In this document: positions 11,623 to 23,296 of the stretch, one piece after another | How positions within the stretch are numbered: the stretch's first letter is position 1 | How the letters are laid out: every line of letters starts with the position of its first letter | Origin: Brasenia schreberi | Taxonomy: Eukaryota > Streptophyta > Magnoliopsida > Nymphaeales > Cabombaceae | Direction: 5' to 3' | Length of the DNA: 64,000 nt | NCBI GenBank assembly: GCA_036023115.1 | Contig: JAYKKT010000087.1 | Location: 12,912,001-12,976,000 of the forward strand | Made by a program: the position numbers and the translations under genes | The notes under the pieces: generated by a model | The model's database searches: none | What the model saw: the letters and a program-made list of their open reading frames with translations, nothing else | Told to the model about the DNA's origin: nothing

Positions 11623-12060
11623 AGTCAACTGAGAAGTGTCTTTGGCTTTGATTAATTGTAAAGGCTTCGTTCAATTTTGTGCAGATTTTACATATTTTTG
11701 AAGTGGATGTAAGGGAAATCAAGCTTGTGGGCAGTACGCTTATAATCATATTAGCAGTAAGGAACTTCATATTTTATTTTTACATTCTGTGATGAAATAA
11801 ATAAACTCTCAGAGTTAAGTTTATTTTCAGTTTCCTACTTAGCCTAATATGTGATTGTTTATGTTGTCAATCTAGTTCAAATGCAGCAGATATATTGTGT
11901 TAGAGACAGACATGGTGCAATTACAGAAGGCGGCAAGGTTAGAAACTGGACCCCTAACTTGGTATTGGTTAGGTTTGTTGATGCTCTGGTGTTGCATCGC
12001 TGGTTGATATTTGATTTGCAGGACACTATCCACACGTGTTGTATGCACATGGACATTTTC

Positions 12061-12253
12061 TTTTATTGTGTTATTTATCCTTGAGAAAATAAAAAGTTCT
12101 ATCAGAATTCCGAGTATACTGTCCCAGCTATGCCAGGAAGTTCCCTCTAGTTCCATGCTGTATGATTTATAGATAGATTTTCTACTTTTTGGTGACTTTG
12201 TCACTTGATCGAAATATGGTGTGTGGTATTTCATCCAGTACTTGTCCGGTCTA

Positions 12254-12288
<35 letters not shown>

Positions 12289-12686
12289 AGAAGCTGAGGT
12301 ATGAAACCCAGTTGTGGGTCTGCATTGGGGCAAGGAGGATTTATGCCTCATTCAAAATTTAGAGATATAAAGGAAGAGCATGACCCACGGTTGAATGTGA
12401 CCATACAGAGCCCACCTTATAACTGTCAGTTATTCGTTCCATCCTAAAACCTTTTCTAGTCACTGTTAAATCCCTGAGCCCTGAATACATGGTCCGTGTT
12501 ATCACAATATATAGCTTTGGGCCTTCCGGATGTTTGATCTAAAGCAACTTGTACCCAATCGAAAGACAGAACAATTCGAAGTTAAATCTAAGTTCTACAA
12601 AATTGACCACCTTTCAGAGGCATAGATTTTTATCTCAGCTATTCAATTCTAGAAATGAATTGAAGCGATGGGGGTTCATTGTATAA
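12061..12686. other. Intergenic DNA with an AG microsatellite
   Basis: An (AG)n run of about 30 bp lies at 12256-12286. No gene was recognised, and the missing C-terminus of TIM44 is not found here. Confidence 0.6.
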
Positions 12687-13373
12687 GTGCAAGTTTACAA
12701 GTATCACGAAATCCGATCGGTCCATCCATCGAATGAGATATGCGAAAAGCTATATGAAAATAGAGGATTCTTTCAAGTGCCAAGGAAAGGAAGAAGAAAG
12801 TTTGAAGTCATAGAAAAGAGTTGTTGACAAAGGAAGATATCCTTTTCCCAACGTAAAAGAACATTTTGCAAAACTGATCCCAGTGAAGCTAGTGGGACAT
12901 ATTCCTTGTTTCCGGAAGGTGGTGATGTATCAGTCATTCATATCAATGAATGCGATGGTGGAGGTTCTAATGCATACCCTTTCATAATACTTAATTCGTT
13001 ACCATGGGAGGGACAGGAGAATGTCAGCCTCTTCAAGGAAGAAGAGAAAGCATTCATCATGGCAGACGCCCTGATCACTGTGTCTGCATGGGATGCCATT
13101 TGCGAGCGCATCATTCGGTTGCTGACACAACTTGAGTCCTTGAGCCAACAGATTAGCAACCTAAATTCAAGACTTGATGAATTGGTTGAACGCATCAACA
13201 TATTAGATAGGTTGGCATTTTCTTTTGTGGAGTCTGCGACCGAGAGGAGAGAAGAAATGGTGCAGGAGCAGGTGATTGATACGTACAATGCACAAGAAAG
13301 GAAACTGTTAGCTGAACAAGAAGCAACGGGGCGACTGAAGGAGATCGACACGGTGTGTCTACATGGGGTTTAG
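12687..13373 (+). pseudogene. Unrecognised coding-like stretch with a coiled-coil end
   Basis: One frame stays open from 12687 to 13373 except for a single TGA at 12825-12827. The part after the stop has ordinary protein composition: a segment with EGGDVSVIHINECDGGG, then from the first ATG (13059) about 104 residues. These are heptad-rich (LTQLESLSQQISNLNSRLDE) and followed by charged helix (RREEMVQEQV, ERKLLAEQEA), suggesting a coiled coil. I do not recognise the family. It could be an exon of a host gene, a decayed gene or transposon-derived. No start context, introns or partner exons were found. Confidence 0.3.
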
Positions 13374-13529
13374 GCAGGACATGGTGTGTGCTGTTTGCAT
13401 GGATGGATTCGAAATTGGGTACATGTATCACAATGTCTATCAGGGATTGGATGGCTTACAAGAACCTCTGCACTGTGTGTCGTAGCTCTGTGTATTAATT
13501 CATCCTGTAAATATTGTATTAGACGCGCA

Positions 13530-13650
13530 CAAAGAGCAATAGCTTCCTCGCTAGGGGGTCGAATCACAAGGTTGAATGCCATGAGTTCGACGCCCAGAGT
13601 GTCTCTGGCTATGGATTCCCATTGTACAAAAAGAAAAAGAGAAGTATTAG
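13530..13650 (+). repeat. SINE-like element
   Basis: CCTCGCTAGGGGGTC (A-box-like), ATGAGTTCGACGCCC (B-box-like), then CTGGCTATGGATTCCCATTGTAC and an A-rich end. It shares the CCATTGTA 3' block with the SINE at 28882-29012. Confidence 0.5.
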
Positions 13651-13947
13651 ACTCTATCTTAAAGGATGCTGGTACCTGTATATCATGTGATGTCATATGA
13701 TATGCTACCATACTTTTATTTTTATATAGTGAAAAGATAATTAAAACATAAAAAGCTAAAAATATATAAGTCACAAAAAGAAAAAGAATATGTCGTATTG
13801 TGCAAAACAAAACAAAAAAATAGAAAGATAGGGTGCTTGCAAGCCAATAAACAAGTGGAAACAATATAGGTATCAGGATCATATCAACGGTGCATATACA
13901 GATACATGGATTTTATGGTAGCAACGTTGTCTATGAGGCTGGTAGTG

Positions 13948-14059
<112 letters not shown>

Positions 14060-14651
14060 GATTGCCCATACATAGTTGTATTCTTTGGCCGGCCGGAAAG
14101 CAGCATAGAAACCACAGCTTGTGTCTTGTGACTTGCAAGTGCTGAAAGATTCATATTAACTTTAGGTAGCTAACACTCTGTTTAGAATAATATTTTATAT
14201 TTAGGAGTATGTTAGCCAAATTGGTGAAGTTGGTCTCAGATATGGATCACAAATATATTACCGAAATATGTATATGCATGAGATAAAACAAAAAAAATAA
14301 AACTCGTCAACTTGTTTCATAAGAAGTTTTAAGTACATGATTTCAAATTCAAGTTATAAAAAAATCGTAAATAAATTACCTAAGTAGCAAGAGAAGAAAA
14401 TAGTGAAGGGGATAAACAATTGGCCATTTAATTTTCACCAATTGTTATAGGCATATATGAATAACTTTTTATAATTAACCATAAAATGAGAGCGAATAGC
14501 AAGCTTCTTGTGGTTTGCCATTGTTACACTGAAATTTGAACATGAGAAGGTGTACAGTTCAATGTTCGCACCACTTTAAATAGTTTATTGTGTTGAATAC
14601 CACATCAAATAGTTCATCTGACGTCACTAATTGACCATATGTGCACAATGA

Positions 14652-14780
14652 GCCATGGCTTCCCTGACTAGATATTCGGCCTCCTAAAACCTTCAGCTGA
14701 AAGGTCACACGTTTGATACCTGGCTTGTGCACATCTGGTGGGGTCTTGGCTTGCCAATTACAAATAACTGCTTCTAAAAA
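14652..14780 (+). repeat. SINE-like element
   Basis: GGTCACACGTTTGATACC (B-box-like), then GTGCACATCTGGTGGGGTC and TTGGCTTGCCAATTAC. A related start, GGTCACACGTTCG, recurs at about 15071. The A-box is weak. Confidence 0.35.
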
Positions 14781-15410
14781 GCAGTAAATTTCATGTAAAA
14801 AATAACCGCTTCTAAAAGGTAGTAAATTTCATTTTAAATTCAGTCAGTAGCTCCTTATTCATAGAACGAAGTGTCACAAACTCTTAAGATTGATATAAAC
14901 CGAAAAATTTAACACACACATATATATTTAATATGGCTTTCAAGTATTTGCAGAACTGGGTTAGTAGATCTGTTTCAGCCACTATAAATTACAGAACTGG
15001 TTTCTGTAAGTCACATCTACACACACACACACATATATATATATAAGAATGAATTAAACCCAGCCTTGTTGGTCACACGTTCGCATTTATGTTATTTAAA
15101 TTATTTACTTTTGTTTCCTCTCAAAATGATGAATGCACTGTTCAAGTGGCATTTATTAAGATTGCGGCATGTGAAGTTAAGAATCGTGTCCACCGCGTCC
15201 TTTAATCAATATGTGCTAAAGCAGGCTTCCTGTCGATTAAAAACGATGCAGCACCAGTAAAACCCTGACGAGGGACAACAACAGGAGTGTGCTAGGAGTG
15301 GCGCGTCATCTAGGACCATTTGGTGAGGCAATATTAATGCATATACCCACCACCCACCAGTAAAAATAAGTATATATGACCTCCAATTCCTTTATCACTC
15401 TCCTTTCTTT

Positions 15411-15565
15411 TATTGTAAAGCTGGGCTTGGACAGATCACAACTAGAAAATGCAATCCCCCGATATCGAACTCAAGACCTTTCATTTTACTTAACCCCCTA
15501 GCCAAGTCTAAGAGATGTGCCAATCGATAATCGCTCTTTAGTACATATGTGCTCGACTTAGATAC
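15411..15565 (-). repeat. SINE-like element
   Basis: On the minus strand: GACTTGGCTAGGGGGTTAAG (A-box-like), GGTCTTGAGTTCGATATC (B-box-like), GGGGGATTGCATTTTC, then a TTACAATAAAAG end. The order and spacing match a tRNA-derived SINE. Confidence 0.5.
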
Positions 15566-16770
15566 CTTATGACTTGCAGGGGGAAATCCATCCCCACCGC
15601 ACATCTTGCTGTTGTATAGCCAATCATGGTTTTTGTTTCATCCACACCTTACATCTCAAAGCCAAGTTTGAGATGATCCATGGTAGGAATGAGCATAACC
15701 AATCAGTGTTGTACGGAGATACCAAAACTCTCCATTGATCATCTTCAGCAGCATGTCTTCGAGTTTCAAAAACATCACATACGCCTCGAGTTGACCATCC
15801 AAGGTTGGGACATAACCACGGCTAAGTGGACCATATGACCTGATACAGACATAGCTATGGACTTGCTTGTAAGTGTACTGAGCCAGATAGAAACGACCAG
15901 CAAGGTCTCAGCTCGATTTGAAACACAAACCCAGTTTAGCACTCGGCCCATTACCTGCTGGAGAAAAAAAACCCAAACCCATCCTGTCCCGAGGGTGGTG
16001 GGGGACACAAAATTGAGGTTTGGGTACGGAATCGGATACAGGTATACGCATCCCCCAACCCGCCCGCCCCATTGCAATCGCTTCGTGTAAAAGCCAGGTG
16101 GAACCAACCACCTACGTCTAGGCTCGATTTGAAACACTAGCCCAGTTTGGTGTATATACGTTCACAATCAAGTTGAGAAAAAAGACCGTTTCTTTGTCGA
16201 CTCTTACGCACAGGCCGTTGGAGAAAGTTCAGGTGAACTATCAAAAGGGCATATTTTCGAATCCCCTCACTAGGCTTTGAGATGTCAAAGAACACCTCTC
16301 CCTTTTAGGGGTTCTTTGCAAAATAGGAACCATGCCGAAAGACATTTGAACTCATGGGATATACATCTAATATAATTTTTCACCAAGCTTTTCATTCAAC
16401 CTTTTTCTAAACAAGGACATTTATATTATGAACATATACATAAAATCCATGCCCTTGATTTGTACTTTTAGATTGTTTTATCATAAATCATATTGAAAAT
16501 TTTGTAAGATCTAAAAGTTAAACAAATTGTACATTTTAAGCTTCATATAATGATTGTAACATATTGAGTTTTTGTAAATAAAAAGCACATATTTTATTAA
16601 ATATGCCACACGGAACAAGGTGATGCAGATTAGAAACCTGTTAGAAAATGAAATTCATTAATTTACTGTTTTTTTTATAGTGGATCTTTATCAGAAAGGA
16701 ACGAATGGGTTCAAAATGACTCTAAAATCAGAGACTACAATGAAAGTAAAAAGCAAGGGAAAGACGTCTT

Positions 16771-16778
16771 TATAAAAG
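16771..16778 (+). promoter_or_regulatory. TATA box of the malate dehydrogenase fragment
   Basis: TATAAAAG lies 80 bases upstream of the ATG at 16851, with a palindromic GACGTC (ACGT core) at 16763-16768 just before it. The layout is that of an ordinary plant core promoter. Confidence 0.6.
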
Positions 16779-16850
16779 GCAGCAAGCGGGAAGCCGTTGT
16801 CTCCAAAACTTTCGCAGATTTCTGAGAACGTTTATTTTCGATCAGACGGA

Positions 16851-16893
16851 ATGGCAAAGGGACCCGTTCGCGTCCTTGTTACCGGCGCAGCCA
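16851..16893 (+). pseudogene. MDH: Cytosolic malate dehydrogenase, orphan first exon
   Basis: The exon reads MAKGPVRVLVTGAA and stops at a donor GTGAGC (16894). This is the N-terminus of plant cytosolic NAD-malate dehydrogenase, MAKxPVRVLVTGAAGQIGY, the start of the Rossmann dinucleotide-binding loop; exon 1 ends at this point in plant genes. The last exon base is A where G is expected for the split glycine codon, which would change that glycine and weaken the donor. No second exon beginning with the GQIGY codons was found before the oppositely oriented MYB gene at 23.3-24.4 kb. A promoter-plus-exon-1 fragment is inferred; a very long intron is the alternative. Confidence 0.75.
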
Positions 16894-17930
16894 GTGAGCG
16901 CTCCCTTTGTTTCTCATCTCCCTCGAGTCTCTTTTCGTTATTCTCTTCTGATCCTGGCTGCATTTCCGAGAATTTCTCCTCTTTTTCCTTTTGATTTTCA
17001 TCGTTGATCTGTCACTAATTTTGTAAATTTGGATTTGGTATGACTTGATGGCTCGAATATAGTCTCACATGAATTTAGATGTTTCCGTTTGTTGCTACTT
17101 CGTCGATCGGCTTGAAATATATATTTCTATTATGGGCATGATTAGATTTGAATTTACGAGGAACCTTTGATTGATAAGTTCTTTGTATGAATCTAAATTA
17201 CATCGTGTGGTTTGTTTTGGATTATTGTGTAATACGGAAGTTTCAAGCTTTTCTTTATAACGATGCTTGATCTGTGTTCCTTTCAAGCTTAGGATGAGAT
17301 TTTCCTTGTTGATTCTCATTTTCGTGATAGCTTTGCGCATGCAAGGCTCAGGGAAATTCAAATACGCGATAGATCAAAAGTCCTTGACTAGCATTCAATT
17401 GTCATGACAGCCAGATATTGTAATTTTCAATTATTGCTTAAATGTCCGCTGTTCTTACCTCGTATCAGATATAGCTGAACAAGTCTTCGAGTGGCTTTCA
17501 CTTTCATTGGGTTGGTCAAAAATTTGCCCTCCTTTATGCTTACTTGAGCACATCCACTCCAATGCTAACCGACGGATTCAATCCCCACCAGTAAGCATTC
17601 ATCATTTGCTGCATATCCTTGCATAAGGAGACCAACCGAAGGAAAATACTCAATGCAGTGTGTAGACAAAGATTGTCTTCAAAAGAATTTCCTTTCCCAC
17701 ACGAGATAAAATTTGTCTTTCCAATTCTGGTGGTTGCTATTGAGCCACACTTTAATGTAGTAAACATATTAGAGACTCTGTCTATATATATATATACATA
17801 TACTTCATTAATTTTTACGTTTGGGCGATGGATATAGACAAGAGACTCGGAAACTTTGGAAGGCTCAAGGCAACATTGATTGACACCATATACAAAAAAA
17901 AAAAAAACTAGGCTCATTAAAGAATCACAC

Positions 17931-18041
<111 letters not shown>

Positions 18042-18829
18042 AGTATATCGTCTAGCTGCCTGCCAACCGGAGTGGAAAACACAGCACCTGGAATCAAAAT
18101 TACCAGGATTGAGTTGAGAACTGAATTATCTGACAAAAAATGGTTCATAGGATCTGCCAATTTGGACCCTAAGTGCCCGAATCATCACTTTCGTAATTCA
18201 ACGTATATATGAAACTAAAAAATCTCATTAACATCATTCAGCTTCACGATATTGAGCTCTGAATCCATCTGACTCTGGTGTACTATGGCCGCCTCAATGA
18301 GGTGGCCTATTGTGAACGGGACGATTCTGGCCACTCCTATGGGCCGGCCTATTCTGAATCTAATCACTAGCGGTTCTATTATGAATCAGCTGGTTCTGGT
18401 AAATTTTGAACTCAATGATAGTGGGCACTGCTTGAAATAAAAAACATCTACTTCCTCGTGACTCCGTGTAAAAAACCACCGGCTATGCTGCTAAGAAACG
18501 ACAGTAGCTAGAGGAGTGTGTGTTTCTTCTGAAGAGGCTTAGTGATGGTTGATCAAAAGCAAAAATCATTACTATATATATTATTACATGTATAAAGCAA
18601 CTTTTTTCTTCTTTAGTTTTCCCCAAAGGCACTTTTTCTTTTGGTGGATGGGAGACCCATTGGAGGATCATGTTTGTACTTTGGCCCCAGCATGTCGTTT
18701 GTCAAGATTAAAGAGATCAGTACTAAAAAAGAACGAAAGGGACTTTGAACCATCCTCATGATATATGATGCCAAAAGATGGAAAGAGACTTTAATCAGCC
18801 TCTTCATATATGACGCCAGCCAGAGTCCA

Positions 18830-18950
18830 TATCCCAACCCGAAAACGAAATCAGACTCAATCTCACACACTAAATAGGGCCGACTATGTGGATTCTTATT
18901 TGGCATTGTGCTCTATTTTGTATAATATTAGCATTTAACTCTAAGTACCA
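18830..18950 (-). repeat. Short repeat with an RTE-LINE-like 3' end
   Basis: CACTAAATAGGGCCGACTAT...GGATTCTT...CATTGTGCTCTATTTTG...TTAGCATTTAACTC parallels the LINE 3' terminus (ACTAAATGGGGTCGGCTACATGGATTCTT... AGCAGTTAACTC) and pairs closely with 2617-2720. Confidence 0.45.
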
Positions 18951-21900
18951 TCAAATTCCATTAAAAAATTGTTGGATCTCGGAAATAATTAGGTAAATGC
19001 ATGTTTGTTGCTAGTGGAAAATAAAGGCGATAAGTATTTATCTTGTGCAGGCTTACTCGTGTGTCAGGTGGGTTGTAACCCTACTTTGATTCGCTCCGAC
19101 TCTTGAAGATGAGTTGCGACCTATAAGAGGGAATAATTAATTGCTAGGATCATTAAATTAGTGGATAACTTCGGAAGATTAACTGAGAAAAACACACATC
19201 TTAAAAGAAACTTATACGTCATCCTTTGACGTGATTCAACGCAGGGAAGCCATAAAGTTGGCTTGTGCTTATCTGTTGCAAGGGATATGATTATATCAAC
19301 AATGATTAGTACAATCTTTTTCTTAACAAAACTTTTTCAATAACTTTATAAGCTCAAAAGTGTTGGAAATCAGCTGGTTAATATTTTAAAAGATGCAGCA
19401 CTCAAGATAGACAGTTCACCTGCTGACGGACTTGACTCACAAGTTACAGGCCATGAGTACGATAGTGGAGCGTGGATATCTCCCTAGCGTTAAAAAACTT
19501 TAAGAGACAGATGAAGGTCTCACAAGTGTTGGAATGGCAATTCAATACTTGTCCAATCTTACTCTTTTGGAGTTAAATGGCAATGCAACATTAGAAAGAG
19601 AATGATCTCCATTAAAAATCAACGAACTTGACCTCTCTCTTAGTGTGGACAGTTACATCTTAAGGATATTTTTTTGCAAGAGTTATTGTTGCAGTTTCAG
19701 TAATTAGAAGAACAGTATGTTACTCGTCCAATCTTACATCGACAAAGCAAAAAGAAAGTACTAACGGTTTCTTTTCTCTTTTCCTTCTTACGTGAATTTC
19801 GACGGGAATCCAAAGGAGATCAAAACGAAAATAATCATGATGACAAGCTCGCCGATGAGATCGTGTTCATGAACCGAACAACTAAAAAATAATAGTGAAA
19901 ATCAAGGAAGTTAAAGCTAGATTACGTAGAAATGCTCTTAGATGAAGGGAATTGATGGAATCTAAAAGACCTTCGGAATTGCTTGAGCATGAGAAACCGA
20001 AGCATCAAGTAATCAACCAAAAACTTTCTAATTAAAAATTTTAATTTTTTATTTGTTCACTTTCTTAGTTTAGTTTTACTCTTTTTTATAGCCTTTTTCT
20101 GTAATATCCCTATTCTACAGTTCTTTTCCTTCCTTCCTTTCATTCTTTATTTTCTTAGCTTTTTAGTAGGTTTCTTTTTTTTCTCTTTCGGTTTCATAGT
20201 TGTTCTTGTCATCCGGTAAGACACTTTCATAGGAACCTATATGTTATCTGCAATAACTTAAAATACTTGTTCAGGATTTCCGAGAACCCAGAGAGTTGCT
20301 TCAATCCTATAAATAAACTTATGAAAGAAGAGGCGAGCACCCTCTGACATACATGTAAACCCAATACCTACAGTCTAAAAATAGGTCACCCGAGGTGCTA
20401 CTGCTTGTCGAGTGTGAACTCTTATACGATAACATTATTCCCTAAATCTAAAGTCTCGCCACTCTTGATTTGGACCATCTTTCTTCTTTATTTTCAGGCG
20501 ACGCTGATTGTTTGCTGAGTTAATGGTGACGAGTTAGGAAAACATTGTCTTTTCCTTTCTCGTTTCGTATAATATTTTCAGGTTTTAAACCAATATTATG
20601 GTGAAGTTTGTGCTCCCGATTAATCAGACTGCGGATTCCACCGAACATGCGTTATGCCCTTCCTCTAAACACCGAAGAGCGTTAGGGGCGCTCTGACGCC
20701 CTTGGTACAGGTGGGGAGTTGGACGCCAGTGCGTCAGGCTTCGGCCTCCCTCTGTGACCGGGAAAAAGAAGAAACTGTGGTATGATGTTGGTGCACAAAA
20801 CAAAACAAAAGCTAATTAAGAGACGTAAAGGAGTTGCCCATCAACACTAGCTACGGGAGTGTAAAGTTAAGGAAATAATGATTAAAGCAGTTTTCTCATT
20901 AATTGGATGTCGAGAAACATATAATGTGGCGCATAATTGATTAGAAGCCTAAGCAGCTGATAACTTTTATGGTAATTAAAGGCCAAATTAATTAGCAATT
21001 CTGGAATTGAACAACTTTTTCTTCTTCTGATTGTAAACGCTAAATTTCACTAATGCTAGCGATTTGAATTGGAACCCATGTACGTACCATGCTAATCAAA
21101 GGAATGTGTCGTGATTTCGCATATGAGGGGTGTGGCCAAAAGCACTAAAGCAATCAGATCGTGAGGCACCCACAACCAAAGCAATCAGACCATGGGGCAT
21201 ACATGAATACATCTCCGAGAATAAAACCGTTGTAAAATACATCCTCCTGTGTCAAGATGGACCTACGTTGAGAATCTCCTTCACGGCAACCTTGTCACGA
21301 TTAAAAGCAATCAAAGACAGTTTAATTAGCATTGCACAAGATGATCTTGTCTGATCGCAATGACAATGAAAGAACAAGTGACACTATATATCGTCCTCCT
21401 CAACTATATGTAGGAATAAAACTTCCCATGACATTAGTTAGAAGCCAACTTATAGTTTTAGTTGGCAAAAAAGGCTCTTCACAACTGCTTCTACAAGAAT
21501 CTCATATCCAAATTAAAGAAGATTATAGAGTGCATCACAGGAAAGCACCCGTTTTTCCCTCGTAAGAGAGAATTTCAAAACTTAATTATCCAACTTATGC
21601 AAGGGAATTTTTCAGACCTCGGAGTTGTTGCGCCACTGAGAGTTATCCTGTACCTATCTTTTTACTTAGATACACCAGAATTTGGAAGCATCTCGTGAAC
21701 TAATTGAGAACCACCACACTTCCGACTCCATGCATCTTCTATATGTTTTTATATTGCTTAAAGGAGTTGCGCAACTGTCTATTCAATATTTCTTAACCTA
21801 ACCCTTTTAGACAATATTACTTTTACCCAAGTATCTTCTTGGAGAGTCTATCATTCAAAGATTGGAAAGAGACGGTTCGAATCTACCCACTACAATCGGA

Positions 21901-22163
21901 TGTACCAAGCAGTAGTTCTATGAGAAGACTACGTACAAATTTTGAGTTTGATTTCTTTATTGGAGTACAGGTACATGAAAAGTTAATTATAACGAGTTCT
22001 TAAGTCAAAGTCTTCATGCATAGACAGGCACAACTCTCTTGAATAGGGGTTACCTCAGACAAACCTTTAAGTTGAAGCTCAGAAATCGGATGCACTATAA
22101 GTGCATAGGTGCTGAAGGGCCCGATAACTTCATCATGCGTCTGCGTGTGGTGGTGGTGGTTGT

Positions 22164-22184
22164 GGGGGCGGGGGCGGGGGCGGG
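22164..22184 (+). other. G-quadruplex-forming tract
   Basis: Four G-runs of 5, 5, 5 and 3 guanines are separated by single C residues, a textbook G4 motif. They are embedded in a compound GGT/GGGGGC/AG repeat (22147-22205). The position is 1.1 kb past the 3' end of the MYB gene. Confidence 0.8.
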
Positions 22185-22799
22185 CGGAGAGAGAGAGAGA
22201 GAGAATATTCATGATTGACGGCCCAATGGAACCATGAGGTAAACCTTGCAGTTGTAGAGAACAAAGGGAGAGAATATTCATTTTATGTCAAATCGAAATG
22301 AAATTAACGAAGAACACAAGCCACCAAAGAGGACCATAGGACGAGCTTCATGATCTTGACCAATATCTTCCACAAAATCATGTCTATTAAGCCCATCATT
22401 GCATCACTGTCATGAATGATTCATGTGGGTCACGTCTTGCACCATGAACCATGTCTAGATTCAGTTTCTCAAAAATTGAGTTCGTACCTCAGTAGATTAT
22501 AAATCATTGATTTTGCACCATCTTGCAAAAAAGACGGAATCTTTTTGGTGCAAAAGTAGAGTAGGTCCACGGGAAGAGTGTCATCTTAGCTTCTCGGTTA
22601 CAATTACAATTACATGTATGTATACAGAGTGGGAGAGAACGATATCATCTCAGTTCAGATCATTCGATTGGGAAGATGAACAGTTTAGATTAATATATAT
22701 AGTGCACTTTTTCCTTTTCTCAAAAAGTAACTTTGTTCTTGACTTTTAAATGTAAACCATATTCCTCTCCATCAAATGAGCATGGATAGTCTAAGAAAT

Positions 22800-22822
22800 C
22801 TCTCTCTCTCTCTCTCTCCCTC

Positions 22823-22861
<39 letters not shown>
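22800..22861. repeat. Compound (CT)n-(TA)n microsatellite
   Basis: A CT run at about 22800-22818 is followed by CCTCCACA and a TA run to 22861. Confidence 0.95.
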
Positions 22862-22864
<3 letters not shown>

Positions 22865-23296
22865 GAGACAATGGTCATTTTTTCTAAAGAAAATTACATT
22901 AATATAAGCGGTGTGGATAAATCTTGAGTTACTAACTTATTGACACGTAAATTATGTCTTTGCAAGAGGAAATCATGGTGAATTTTTTTCATTAAGCAAT
23001 TCTCGCAATATATGCACGAAGCGTATCTCCTTATTTGCCTCATCTATACATAACCTTTTTTTTTCTTTTGCCTCATAGCTGCACAACTAAGCACCGACCT
23101 TTAAAAAAATTTCCCCAAAGTCCGAATTTCCTTCCCCGCGCGGACAGGGAAATTGTCCCTTTCTGGGACGAAAGTTCGCAGCAACCTCTTTTGCTCGCAT
23201 AACGGACAAAATTATAAGAAAACAATTAAACAAGACGAGATTCACTTTTGTCTATTTCGTTGTCCATTTGTCTCTTGCAGGATTCCGGCCAAACCT

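Larger units (their letters stand above)
1993..12060 (+). pseudogene. TIM44: TIM44, mitochondrial import motor adaptor, decaying copy
   Basis: TIM44 tethers mtHsp70 to the TIM23 channel at the matrix face of the inner membrane. Exons read by family pattern and splice sites: 1993-2070 (MMGSKKLVLDFFRAKH, presequence-like), about 2130-2256 (RRFSVFNEFSEKVKEEAK), 5685-5765 (QQSLKELQRKADELKGVK), 5898-5973 (TTEQLYKRVDGVW), 7050-7094 (VSANVKEKISAAKEE), 7189-7617, 7753-7821 (HPVYKRASGLSEPVVTKSQE), 10624-10688, 10788-10856, 10948-about 11020 (FSLPDFVSEVQEMIRP), about 11119-11223, 11685-11756, 11876-11937 (QQIYCVRDRHGAITEGGK), 12022-about 12055. Exons 1-5, 7 and 8 look intact. Lesions from exon 6 on: no AG before exon 6 (AT at 7187-7188), AA instead of AG before exon 9, AT instead of GT after exon 9, TAG replacing a lysine codon at 11221-11223, one-base losses in exons 13 and 14, and no C-terminal end after the VYYAWAM-like segment. 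A retroelement fills intron 7. Identity is firm; loss of function is inferred. Confidence 0.85.

Noticed and set aside
22800..22861. Matrix attachment or origin-like AT element
   Set aside because: It is a plain dinucleotide repeat with no further support.
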